IMG/VR virus record: IMGVR_UViG_3300044611_001070
Span: 1-64,000 of that record
Length of the DNA: 64,000 bases
Origin: a virus
Strand: one strand, 5' to 3'
The position numbers and the translations under genes were made by a program. Below are positions 18,201 through 25,654 of the stretch, piece by piece. The notes beneath the pieces are model-generated. The model was given only the letters and a program-made list of their open reading frames with translations, was not told the origin of the DNA and did not search any database. Position 1 is the first letter of the stretch. Each line of letters starts with the position of its first letter.

Positions 18201-21200
18201 CAAATGATTTATCATCGTACAAACAAGCCGCATATCTATTCTTGAATAGTTTACCACTAGCAAGTCTTAGAGAAAAATATAGATCATATAACGAACCTAA
18301 TGATTTAAGTTATATATTATCAACCATTAAAAAATTTGGAGCGGTACATAAATTACCATACGCTTGGGTTGTTAAATATGGTTCCATATGGCATAGATAT
18401 AAAACTTGGAATGATACTGGTGTAGATATATTAGATGAGGTTTGGAAAGATTTTGATTATTTAGGTAATTATGATCCTGTAACCTCGGCATCAACAAAAG
18501 TTTATTCTTTGAATATTGAAGGATTCCAAAACAATATAGTTTTAGAAAATACGGTAAATTCAACACCAAACTTAGTTGCATATAATTCAACAACTATGAA
18601 TACAGGATTTTTTCCTAAGTTGTATGATGATATGAATGTATTCTTACAAGGATTACAATTATTTTCGGGGACAACACAATTAAATGGTACTTGTAGTATT
18701 GTTGGAACAACATTAGACGTTTATACTATTAATGATAATAACTTGGCTCCTGGCGAAGTATTAGCCGGACCAACAATAGATGCTAATACAACTATTGTAT
18801 CCCAAATAAATGGTACAACAGGAGGTGTTGGTAAATATACTGTTGATATATCTCAAAATACATCAATATTAAATGGTACTTGTAATGTTAATTTAACAAC
18901 AATGGACGTTTTAACGTTTAGTGGTGGTACATTATCTGCTGGACAAATTATTTCAGGACCAAATCTTGCTCTTGGAACTAAAATTGTTAGTCAAGTGAGT
19001 GGTACTACAGGAGGTGTTGGACAATATGTTGTTGATATATCTCAAACACTTACAGGAGAAAACTTTACTGTGGTTACACCAAACATTTTTTATGTTACTA
19101 ATTCATCAACAGGTGGATATTCACAAACTGAAATCCAAACATTAATTAATGATGGTAAAATGGTGATGACAACAAACGAAGGTGGTAAAATTATTGAAAC
19201 AAGTGGTTTTGATCCTAACGATAATGATAGATCATTAAAAATAACGCCTTGGTCAACAATTGTTAAAACAACTGAAGGTGATAAATATTTTATAATGCCG
19301 TCTTTTGGTTACACAAAAAATCAAACAAAAGAGGAGTGTTTTAAAAATAACAAAATGAAAATAGAGGCTTCTAGTAATCCTGCGGTCTTTAACGGATCTG
19401 TTAGATTATTTTGGGGATCACCAAACTATGGTTATTTTGATAATACTAAAATTACAAAACCAAATCCTGATTCATATTTGAAAGAAATATTGTCGGATAA
19501 AAAAACACAACAGAATTTTTCATTGAATGGTGATATTACAAAATACGATAAAATATCGGAAATGTTTACAACATTTGATACGGAAATATTAGATTACTTT
19601 GAACAAGAGTTTTTAAATTTTAGTAGATCAATTTACGATTTTAAGACATTGGTTCCAAGTGATAAAGATGTTGAAACTGAATCGGAAAGATCATACAAGA
19701 ACTTTCAATTATTAATGAGAGAATTATTAGTTGTTGAAAAACCATCAACTCTTAATTCTGAGGGGATGATTAATTCTGTTATTGAAAAACAAAAAACAAC
19801 ATTTCAAGGAATACTAACTAATTTTTTAGAATATAATGTTGTATTAAAAATGGGTAATCCATCTATGTTTGATAGAAGAACATTTTTAACATTCTCTACT
19901 AAATTCTTAATTGATCCTGTGTCATATCAAGGGTATAGTCAAGGAACATCAGGAAGTTTACCATCAAACGGTGGAACTATTACATTGGCTCAATCTAAAA
20001 TTGCAAACCCTGAAACATGGAAAACTTTAGAGAAATATGTTGGGTTTTCAGAAATACCTGAGTTAGTTTATTCCGATAATGGATCATATATAACAGATTT
20101 CTTTATTGATTTGAATGTACAATTTACTGAAAAAAATATTAAAGATTTTGCTCCGTTGATTATGTTATATGCAACACAAAAACTTAATAATTTTGAAGTC
20201 CCAACAAATAATGTTTTTATCCCAAATCCCGTTCCGACACCCGCACCAAGTCCTCAAACACCTGGTGATTTATTAATGGTTGTAACACTTAAAGATACTA
20301 AAACAATTTCTGTGTATAAATTTGGACCACAAAAATATGGTGTTTATAAAGATGCTTCAGGAACAATTTTATATACTGGTCCGTCACTTAGTGCGTTTCA
20401 ATATCCATTAAATATTACGGTGGTTAATGAAATTATTATAAGTCAATATTCTACGGGTTTAGCATCAACACCTAATGACCCACAATTTATTATTAGTATT
20501 GTTAATGTAACTCCTTCACAAGTAACAACAACTACCACCACACTTCCTATTGTTCAAAATTTAGGTAATAGTTTAGGTGGTGTTAAGTTTTATGGACTTA
20601 TGGATGAATACCTTGATAAATCTGAAATTTATTTAAAAAATGTTATTTCTAATTTAATGACAGGAGTGAGAGCTGGTTTACCAAATATTACAATAGAGGG
20701 TGATAAAGGTAATAAGTCACAACTTGAGGGAGAACAAACAAGAGTTGAGATATGGGAAACATTCAAAGCGTTTAATGATACTTGGGTTGCCGGTGGTGAT
20801 TTTAAATCAAAAACAATGTTTGAAGATGTTTTATTATTTGATAGGGCAAGTAGAGACGTTGGACAAAAAGTTTATGTTGATATCTTTAAAATTAAAGATT
20901 TAATTGAAGGTTCATTATATAAAAATAATATGTTGGATATTGTATCAACAATTTTAACTCAAAATAATTTTACTTATTTCCCATTACCTGCTTATGCTAA
21001 TTTCTATAACGCACAAGATGCTGAAAAAAATCCTGTACCAAGAAGTGAAGGATCAACTGAATTTGCTAACTCATTTTGGGGTACGTTCTTAAATGTGGAC
21101 TACAGAAACACATCACCTAAGTTTTTATGTTATTACGCAAACAAACCTAGCCAGTATGTGGATATGAAGGATAATGTTGATTATAGATTTAGAGATGACG

Positions 21201-22411
21201 CTTTTGATCTTAGAAGAGCAAGTGATAATCCATTAGTTGAAAATCAATCTAATAAAAAAAATTGGGATAAATCAAATAAAGTTGTTGGGTTTAATATAGA
21301 CATTAGTAATCAAAATCAACAAATATTTAAAAATTTTAGTGTTGGTCAAGATGTTGGTAAACCTACTGCAGAATCTTTGGAGATGTTAAATCAAATGGCA
21401 AACCAAAGTAGAAACAGAAGTACAGGATCTCAAAACGTATCTTTATATAACTTATATAGAAATAGAAGTTACGAATGTTCTGTTGATATGTTAGGTAACG
21501 CTCTTATACAACCCATGATGTACTTTAATGTAAGAAACATACCTATGTTCTCAGGGCCATATATGATTACTTCGGTAACTCATCAGATTAGTGAAGGTGA
21601 ATTTAGTACAACATTTAAAGGTACAAGACAACCTTTTTATAGTTTACCTAAAATTGATAGTTTTATACAATCTTTAAGTTTGGATATAATATCTAAATTA
21701 CAGGAACAAGTAAAAGCAAATGAAGAAAAGAAAAAAAACTCAAGTGAAAATGTGATATTCCAAAAAAATAATGTGGTTTCAAATGTAACCGGTACTGATA
21801 CAATAACTAAAAATCAAGATTGTTCTGATAAAATTAATAGTGGTTATGTTGGGTATACACCATTAGATAGTCCAACATCAACTCAAATATCATATAAGGA
21901 TTTTAAAAAATTACTTGGAGATAGAATTGTCGCAAGTGGGGTACCAAAAGAAACAACAAGTAATAGTGTAACAACTATTAATCCTACTTTTAGAGATTTA
22001 TCTTATTATTTATTCTCATTTATTTATTTAGATTCCGCATCATCAAGTGGAATGAAAACTTATGAGAATAATTATAGTACAATTAATTTAACTGAAACTT
22101 ATGGGGAGGTACTTGCCAAAACAACTAATAAAAAGTTCTATTGTCTTTCAAGAGGCACTAATTTGAACATACCAATTGTATCATTTATATCTGCTGAAAA
22201 ATTTGTAGATTTTGCGATTGCTAGATTCAAAGATAAATTATCTTTAATTAATACAAATCTTACTGCTCAAGAGGATATTGTTAAATTGTATGTTACAAAG
22301 TATCCAATTAATCAACCTGATAATGTTTATACTGAAATGACAGAACAAGATAAAAATACATTACAAAATAAAGTAAAACAGGCAATAGATATATATAACT
22401 CAATAAATTAA
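15284..22411 (+). CDS. Giant baseplate hub-like structural protein (2375 residues)
   Basis: One of the largest genes in the window. The N-terminal 240 residues contain a conserved block: LGITDIQVAIDTSFLPTVTV, then S-A-F-F-Q-L-P-Y-P-M-F-Y-L-T-L-K-G-Y-Y-G-K. Near residues 2060-2130 there is a hub/late-control-D-like block (YECSVDMLGNALIQPMMYF, N-I-P-M-F-S-G-P-Y, then V-T-H-Q-I-S-E-G-E-F and G-T-R-Q-P-F), a pattern of gp27-like proteins that form the central hub. Between them lie two 63-residue tandem repeats (about 1133-1258), a Pro/Ala linker and a poly-Thr stretch (about 1746-1752). A hub with large decorative insertions is the best reading; membrane segments are not evident. It overlaps the LysM-like gene by 11 bases. 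Confidence 0.7.
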   Translation: MVDKGENILVEFDYDNITLIDPNKIVDSEGKVSDRLVKHENLVFYANLECNVLPRTKLALGSALNDSIRTVSVGKINFLNPGNKTFMDNRYTDEITGKGSVQGQGVNQPKLNAVQNPNKSDDFYLTQSTYSNGTPGAVDNGLLGITDIQVAIDTSFLPTVTVSLVDVKGRALFEGGNNSPYSAFFQLPYPMFYLTLKGYYGKAVRLPLMLQSFTSNFDNSSGNFKITLKFFGYKYTVMSYVNWGAMMAVPHMYNNFVSTTQASTNTTTGSNLEAVTQKPISRGYQKMKELYSEYKSKGLIDDDFPEITITQLKARLDRFINNILEKFTKENLGSITELDNFQTQLTEFQKKVFFYGDSWFETYMDKKNSYSLKDTKEVVYTYKKDYSDPNKQAEAETKLAGIFTEYQKLLESNSVAGKNGSYTVGGKITKSEVPVNATVEKCYAKINPLTDIDFAKTYEERTGKPSKTQTELDTFIATNSIAPGTKFFVFEGTDHFIDITEKAAKESSKLRREIEEKITDNLNEQLSKDTGVGFKPSIRNVLAVFFAQGEAFIRLMDDVHSKAWDLRENKYRRQAIFGSNSSALSVDVKSSTQNNEPIYPWPQVIKETLGDDKQEKFEIVYPGDKSISTMTKAYIPEIWPEVEFVEEFIKGYTDRVPKNPDYGDESNVVTRPNRLSLNALDFPVTNEVFQNKEEIKFFYEIYERIMVNTYYSKLNRQSGYDASIFMVEAEDEKINILKSLGDDNPFLTQKLKRYLIDQNNFLTFLRHISNQGQGESWQKFIRGEFTINYLKNKTNVPFELFNQQILTNERSQPNVSLTDESKIIDYIGNQTSSNEFDFSDMYPITNFNWCKNYLADGEALQNVNLAYNTKDVLSYNTTHKTICNFNNDDTNDKKRPITNFNYKADVFSQNINTSNFKTFYNNRKIEEQFTTEGNLNYSNYDGFLTETQTTSILNTPYFINAIQNGVYNFRYKPNDLSSYKQAAYLFLNSLPLASLREKYRSYNEPNDLSYILSTIKKFGAVHKLPYAWVVKYGSIWHRYKTWNDTGVDILDEVWKDFDYLGNYDPVTSASTKVYSLNIEGFQNNIVLENTVNSTPNLVAYNSTTMNTGFFPKLYDDMNVFLQGLQLFSGTTQLNGTCSIVGTTLDVYTINDNNLAPGEVLAGPTIDANTTIVSQINGTTGGVGKYTVDISQNTSILNGTCNVNLTTMDVLTFSGGTLSAGQIISGPNLALGTKIVSQVSGTTGGVGQYVVDISQTLTGENFTVVTPNIFYVTNSSTGGYSQTEIQTLINDGKMVMTTNEGGKIIETSGFDPNDNDRSLKITPWSTIVKTTEGDKYFIMPSFGYTKNQTKEECFKNNKMKIEASSNPAVFNGSVRLFWGSPNYGYFDNTKITKPNPDSYLKEILSDKKTQQNFSLNGDITKYDKISEMFTTFDTEILDYFEQEFLNFSRSIYDFKTLVPSDKDVETESERSYKNFQLLMRELLVVEKPSTLNSEGMINSVIEKQKTTFQGILTNFLEYNVVLKMGNPSMFDRRTFLTFSTKFLIDPVSYQGYSQGTSGSLPSNGGTITLAQSKIANPETWKTLEKYVGFSEIPELVYSDNGSYITDFFIDLNVQFTEKNIKDFAPLIMLYATQKLNNFEVPTNNVFIPNPVPTPAPSPQTPGDLLMVVTLKDTKTISVYKFGPQKYGVYKDASGTILYTGPSLSAFQYPLNITVVNEIIISQYSTGLASTPNDPQFIISIVNVTPSQVTTTTTTLPIVQNLGNSLGGVKFYGLMDEYLDKSEIYLKNVISNLMTGVRAGLPNITIEGDKGNKSQLEGEQTRVEIWETFKAFNDTWVAGGDFKSKTMFEDVLLFDRASRDVGQKVYVDIFKIKDLIEGSLYKNNMLDIVSTILTQNNFTYFPLPAYANFYNAQDAEKNPVPRSEGSTEFANSFWGTFLNVDYRNTSPKFLCYYANKPSQYVDMKDNVDYRFRDDAFDLRRASDNPLVENQSNKKNWDKSNKVVGFNIDISNQNQQIFKNFSVGQDVGKPTAESLEMLNQMANQSRNRSTGSQNVSLYNLYRNRSYECSVDMLGNALIQPMMYFNVRNIPMFSGPYMITSVTHQISEGEFSTTFKGTRQPFYSLPKIDSFIQSLSLDIISKLQEQVKANEEKKKNSSENVIFQKNNVVSNVTGTDTITKNQDCSDKINSGYVGYTPLDSPTSTQISYKDFKKLLGDRIVASGVPKETTSNSVTTINPTFRDLSYYLFSFIYLDSASSSGMKTYENNYSTINLTETYGEVLAKTTNKKFYCLSRGTNLNIPIVSFISAEKFVDFAIARFKDKLSLINTNLTAQEDIVKLYVTKYPINQPDNVYTEMTEQDKNTLQNKVKQAIDIYNSIN
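18680..19057 (+). repeat. Two tandem 189-bp coding repeats
   Basis: The unit starts TTAAATGGTACTTGTA at 18680 and again at 18869. GTTGATATATCTCAAA recurs at the same offset (162) in each, at 18842 and 19031. Each unit encodes 63 residues with T-I-V-S-Q or K-I-V-S-Q, then GTTGGVG and Y-x-V-D-I-S-Q, a beta-rich module common in phage and environmental tail proteins. Confidence 0.9.
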
Positions 22412-22429
22412 TTTTATTGAATAACTAGA

Positions 22430-22437
22430 TATTTATA
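22430..22437 (+). promoter_or_regulatory. TATTTATA motif, candidate late promoter
   Basis: TATTTATA in the 39-base gap after the hub gene, ending 13 bases before the next ATG. Confidence 0.5.
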
Positions 22438-22450
22438 AATAAAAACAATT

Positions 22451-22675
22451 ATGGATACAAAATTAATTTTAGACAACTACTTGGGTAAAAACACAAGAGT
22501 GTCAGAGAAAGATAAAGGTAATGGGTACAAAGAAGTTTGTGACTTAGACACTGGAGATTGTTATACGCTTAGAATAAAAGACGGATTAATTGAAAGAGTT
22601 GATAATACTATGAACACATTCAAAAAAATACAAGTAGAAACTAAAACAGGAATTAAACAATTATTAAACGGATAA
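22451..22675 (+). CDS. Small protein of unknown function
   Basis: A 74-residue protein, Lys/Asp-rich, with a short beta-like stretch C-D-L-D-T-G-D-C-Y-T-L-R-I-K-D-G-L-I. I do not recognise it. It has its own TATTTATA motif and lies two bases before the Ala/Pro-rich gene, so both are probably late and co-transcribed. The two cysteines four residues apart are the only notable motif; there is no signal peptide. Confidence 0.7.
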   Translation: MDTKLILDNYLGKNTRVSEKDKGNGYKEVCDLDTGDCYTLRIKDGLIERVDNTMNTFKKIQVETKTGIKQLLNG

Positions 22676-22677
22676 CC

Positions 22678-23370
22678 ATGGCAATAGATAAAAAAATATT
22701 AAAAGAAATAAGTAGATTTAATTCTATTAACAAATACATAACTGAACAAGTTGATCCTGCATTAGACGCTGCGTTGGCACCACCTGCGGATCCTGCATTA
22801 GCGGGCGGAGCTCCACCTGTTGATCCTGCTGCTCCTGCTGCTCCTGCTGCTCCTGTTGATCCTGCGGCTCCTGCGGATCCTAATGCAGTTGCTCCAATTC
22901 CACCGGCAGCACCTATTGATATTGCAACCGATCCTGAGGTAGAAGAACTTGGATCTGAGGGAGAAGAAGAAGAAAACAAAGAAGAATTAGATGTTACAGA
23001 TTTAGTTGCAAGTCAAAAAAATATGGAACAAAAACAAGAAGAATATTTTGATAACTTATTTGCTCAACTAAAAACTCTTGAGGAAAAATTAGGTGAAATG
23101 GATGGTTTGGTAACAACCATAAATAACTTAGAAACTAAGTTTGATAAATTTAGACCAAAAACTCCACAAGAGAAATTAGAACTAAGAAGTTTAGATTCAG
23201 GTCCTTTTAATCAAAAATTATCTGATTTCTTTGAAGACAAAGAACCTGATATGGAAAAATCGGGTAAAAATGAATATGTTTTAACAACTGATGATGCTAA
23301 TAATTACTCTACAAATGATGTTGAAACTTCATTTAATAATTACGACGACGAAGACACAAATATGATGTAA
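22678..23370 (+). CDS. Ala/Pro-rich, acidic coiled-coil protein; possible prohead core or internal protein
   Basis: The 230-residue protein has four zones. There is a basic helical leader (residues 1-23) ending in I-T-E, and an Ala/Pro/Asp repeat (about 25-85, units such as DPAAPAAPAAPVDP). A strongly acidic stretch with a coiled coil follows (about 86-160), then an acidic tail. A T4 prohead core protein would be helical, acidic and delivered by a leader cut at I/L-x-E, so a scaffold or internal protein is plausible; the sequence is otherwise not recognised. A strong terminator follows, closing the late unit before the gp32 gene. The high GC of the Ala/Pro section contrasts with its surroundings because of the codons required. 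Confidence 0.7.
   Translation: MAIDKKILKEISRFNSINKYITEQVDPALDAALAPPADPALAGGAPPVDPAAPAAPAAPVDPAAPADPNAVAPIPPAAPIDIATDPEVEELGSEGEEEENKEELDVTDLVASQKNMEQKQEEYFDNLFAQLKTLEEKLGEMDGLVTTINNLETKFDKFRPKTPQEKLELRSLDSGPFNQKLSDFFEDKEPDMEKSGKNEYVLTTDDANNYSTNDVETSFNNYDDEDTNMM
22825..22851 (+). repeat. Short CCTGCTGCT tandem repeat
   Basis: Three near-perfect 9-base units coding Pro-Ala-Ala inside the Ala/Pro-rich gene. Such a repeat can change length by slippage without breaking the frame. Confidence 0.8.
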
Positions 23371-23377
23371 TACTTTA

Positions 23378-23412
23378 GAGAGGGACATCAATGTCCCTCT
23401 CAAGTTTTTTTT
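23378..23412 (+). terminator. Rho-independent terminator before gp32
   Basis: GAGAGGGACAT pairs perfectly with ATGTCCCTCTC around a CA centre, followed by a run of eight T. It starts 7 bases after the preceding stop codon. Confidence 0.93.
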
Positions 23413-23422
23413 AAATATTTTA

Positions 23423-23453
23423 TTGACTACCCTACTTTTTATAACTATATTTT
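23423..23453 (+). promoter_or_regulatory. Candidate host-type promoter for the gp32 gene
   Basis: TTGACT at 23423 is followed 17 bases later by TATATT at 23446, which would suit sigma70. It also fits the Bacteroidota pattern TTG, about 20 bases, then TAnnTTT (TATATTTT). It lies between the terminator and the gp32 ATG, in a gap that has no upstream TATTTAT motif in gene orientation. Confidence 0.45.
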
Positions 23454-23483
23454 CTACGTAAACCTTTAATAAATATATACAAA

Positions 23484-24347
23484 ATGGCGACAAACAATGT
23501 TTTAGATGCAGTTTTGGCTCAGTATGAGAGTTCAAAACAAAGTGGTTCTTCTTCCACTTCAAAATTCACACAAGAAGAAAGAATGAAAAAGTATTTCGCG
23601 GCAATCCTTAAAGATAGCGAAAAACAAGGTCAACGAACAATCCGTATTTTACCTACAACTGATGGATCATCTCCTTTTAAGGAAGTTTGGTTTCACGAAA
23701 TCAATGTTGATGGTAAATGGCAGAAGTTCTATGATCCAGGAAAAAATGACAACGAACGTTCACCTTTGAATGAGGTATATGACGAGTTAATGTCAACAGG
23801 TCGTGAATCCGACAAACAATTAGCTATACAATACAAAGCACGTAAGTTTTATATTGTTAAAGTAATTGACCGTGATCACGAAGAAGATGGTGTTAAATTT
23901 TGGAGATTTAAACACAATTACAAACAAGAAGGAATCCTTGACAAAATTATTCCGATTTGGAAAGCAAAAGGTGATGTTACTGACTCTGATAATGGACGTG
24001 ACTTAATCCTTGAACTTACAAAGGCAAAGACACCAAAAGGTGCAACATATACGGTTATCCAAACCGTTATGTATGACGATCCAACACCAACACATGAAGA
24101 CGCTGAACAAGCATCAACATGGATCAACAATGAGTTGACTTGGGAGGACGTATACTCTAAGAAACCTGTTGAATATCTTGAATCAATTGCAAGAGGTGAA
24201 ACTCCACGTTGGGACACTGACGCAGGAAAATACATCTACTCAAATAATCAAGAAGAAGAGATTTCTATGGGTGGAAGTGTAAAGTCTGAAGTTAAAAAGG
24301 CTGATCCTCAGTCTAATCAAGAAGTTGACGAAGATTTACCATTCTAA
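23484..24347 (+). CDS. Single-stranded DNA-binding protein, gp32-like
   Basis: The 287-residue product matches T4 gp32 in size and layout: an N-terminal basic region for self-association, a core OB-fold with TIRILPTTDGSSPF, then K-E-V-W-F-H-E-I-N and FYIVKVIDRDHEEDGVKFWRF, and an acidic C-terminal tail. It coats single-stranded DNA and organises replication and recombination with UvsX, helicase and primase, all in the window. Two oddities are visible. There is no cysteine anywhere, so the zinc site of T4 gp32 (His plus three Cys) is lost. The last residues are DEDLPF, like the DIPF tip of bacterial SSB that recruits partners. It stands alone between a promoter candidate and a terminator. Confidence 0.88.
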   Translation: MATNNVLDAVLAQYESSKQSGSSSTSKFTQEERMKKYFAAILKDSEKQGQRTIRILPTTDGSSPFKEVWFHEINVDGKWQKFYDPGKNDNERSPLNEVYDELMSTGRESDKQLAIQYKARKFYIVKVIDRDHEEDGVKFWRFKHNYKQEGILDKIIPIWKAKGDVTDSDNGRDLILELTKAKTPKGATYTVIQTVMYDDPTPTHEDAEQASTWINNELTWEDVYSKKPVEYLESIARGETPRWDTDAGKYIYSNNQEEEISMGGSVKSEVKKADPQSNQEVDEDLPF

Positions 24348-24359
24348 TTAAACTTTAAC

Positions 24360-24395
24360 ATGGACACTTGGAAATACTGAGTGTCCATATTTTTT
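24360..24395 (+). terminator. Rho-independent terminator after gp32
   Basis: A perfect 9-bp stem, ATGGACACT with AGTGTCCAT, and an 11-base loop, followed by an AT then a T-run. It begins 12 bases after the gp32 stop, as in T4 where gene 32 is also tightly bounded. Confidence 0.9.
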
Positions 24396-24408
24396 AAAAT
24401 CAAAAAAA

Positions 24409-24639
24409 ATGAGCAAAATAGCAGAAAAAATGTATGAGGCATTGTCCTTAAAATATCGTAGTGAAATGGCAGAAGCGGAAGCAACATTATTAGTTTATTT
24501 AACTTCGCCTGTTGGTATTGGTGAACATCCACAACATCTTGAAGAAATGGATAAATTGGTTGAAAAATTCGCTAATGCACAAGATAAACTTGAGTCATTG
24601 GAAAAAATTCGTAAATATAATTCAGTAATTACAGAATAA
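24409..24639 (+). CDS. Small helical protein between gp32 and UvsX
   Basis: A 76-residue, almost wholly helical, acidic protein with GEHPQHLEEMDKLVEKFANA at about 37-56, a heptad-like pattern. Small helical proteins of this kind sit near recombination genes in other T4-type phages, but I cannot name it. It lies right after the gp32 terminator, and its stop is one base from the UvsX start, so it is probably the first gene of the UvsX operon. The promoter is not obvious; an A-rich leader precedes it. Confidence 0.7.
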   Translation: MSKIAEKMYEALSLKYRSEMAEAEATLLVYLTSPVGIGEHPQHLEEMDKLVEKFANAQDKLESLEKIRKYNSVITE

Positions 24640-24640
24640 C

Positions 24641-25624
24641 ATGGCAATAAGAAAAAGAGAAATATCTTTAGAGTCAATCAAAGATAAGTACTCAACAAAA
24701 ACAAAATACAAACCAGAAAGTTTTTATAATCTTGGGGAGGCTTTTTTGGGGTCATCTGGATTACCGGGACCTATTATGGGTGGTATAAATATGTTTTTAG
24801 GTCATTCAAATACTTCAAAAACAACGGCAATGATCCTTGCGGCAGCAGATGCTCAGAAAAAAGGACACTTACCTATTCTTATTATTACTGAGAAAAAGTG
24901 GTCTTGGGAACACGCTATTGAATTAGGGTTACAGGCTGAAAAAAATGAACTTGGTGAGTATGACGGTATGTTTATATTTAATGATTCGTTTGATGTAATT
25001 GAACAAGCAACTGAATTTATTAATAATATTCTTGACGCTCAAGAAAAGGGAGAGATTCCTTATAGTTTATTATTTTTGTGGGACAGTATTGGAAGTATAC
25101 CTTGTCAGATGACTTTTGACGGTAAAGGTGGTGGAATGCACAACGCAAAAGTATTGGCGGATAAAATTGGTATGGGAATTCATTCAAGAATATCAAAATC
25201 TAAAAAAGAAGACTACCCATATTACAATACTTTAGTGATCTTAAATCAGCCTTGGGTGTTACTACCTGATAATCCATTTGGACAACCTGAAATTAAGGCT
25301 AAAGGTGGTGAGGCGGTATGGTTGGCATCATCATTAGTGTTCTTATTTGGTAATCAGAAAAAGGCAGGTATTAGTCATATTGATGCGACTAAGAATGGTA
25401 GAAAAGTATCATTTGCAATTAGAACAAAAATTTCTATATTAAAGAATCACGTTAATGGTCTTGGGTATAAAGATGGTAAGATCATCGCAGTACCACAAGG
25501 TTATATTACAGACACAAAAGAATCTTTGGATAACTATAAGAAAGAATATTCTGATTATTGGGAAACAAAATTAGGGTATTCAGATTATTCTTTGGATGAA
25601 TCTGATGATGACTCTGACGAGTAA
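24641..25624 (+). CDS. uvsX: UvsX-type RecA recombinase
   Basis: A 327-residue RecA-fold ATPase that would load on gp32-covered DNA and drive strand exchange. Walker A is GHSNTSKT at residues 54-61; as in T4 UvsX (GPSKSFKS) the usual second Gly is replaced. Walker B is LLFLWDSIGS near 143-152. A C-terminal region with ILNQPWVLLP, then KAKGGEAVWLASS, corresponds to the RecA DNA-binding loops. The tail is very acidic (S-D-D-D-S-D-E), as in UvsX/RecA. It is part of a run UvsX, RNase H, unknown, helicase, which mirrors recombination-dependent replication. The start follows the previous stop by one base. Confidence 0.88.
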   Translation: MAIRKREISLESIKDKYSTKTKYKPESFYNLGEAFLGSSGLPGPIMGGINMFLGHSNTSKTTAMILAAADAQKKGHLPILIITEKKWSWEHAIELGLQAEKNELGEYDGMFIFNDSFDVIEQATEFINNILDAQEKGEIPYSLLFLWDSIGSIPCQMTFDGKGGGMHNAKVLADKIGMGIHSRISKSKKEDYPYYNTLVILNQPWVLLPDNPFGQPEIKAKGGEAVWLASSLVFLFGNQKKAGISHIDATKNGRKVSFAIRTKISILKNHVNGLGYKDGKIIAVPQGYITDTKESLDNYKKEYSDYWETKLGYSDYSLDESDDDSDE

Positions 25625-25654
25625 AAAGTATTTCAAACGACTTAAAAAATTTAA

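Noticed and set aside
22653-22979. Minus-strand frame of 108 residues, Gly/Ala/Ser-rich
   Set aside because: It is the mirror of the Ala/Pro-rich coding repeat on the plus strand; it has no own leader and its composition is explained by the repeat.
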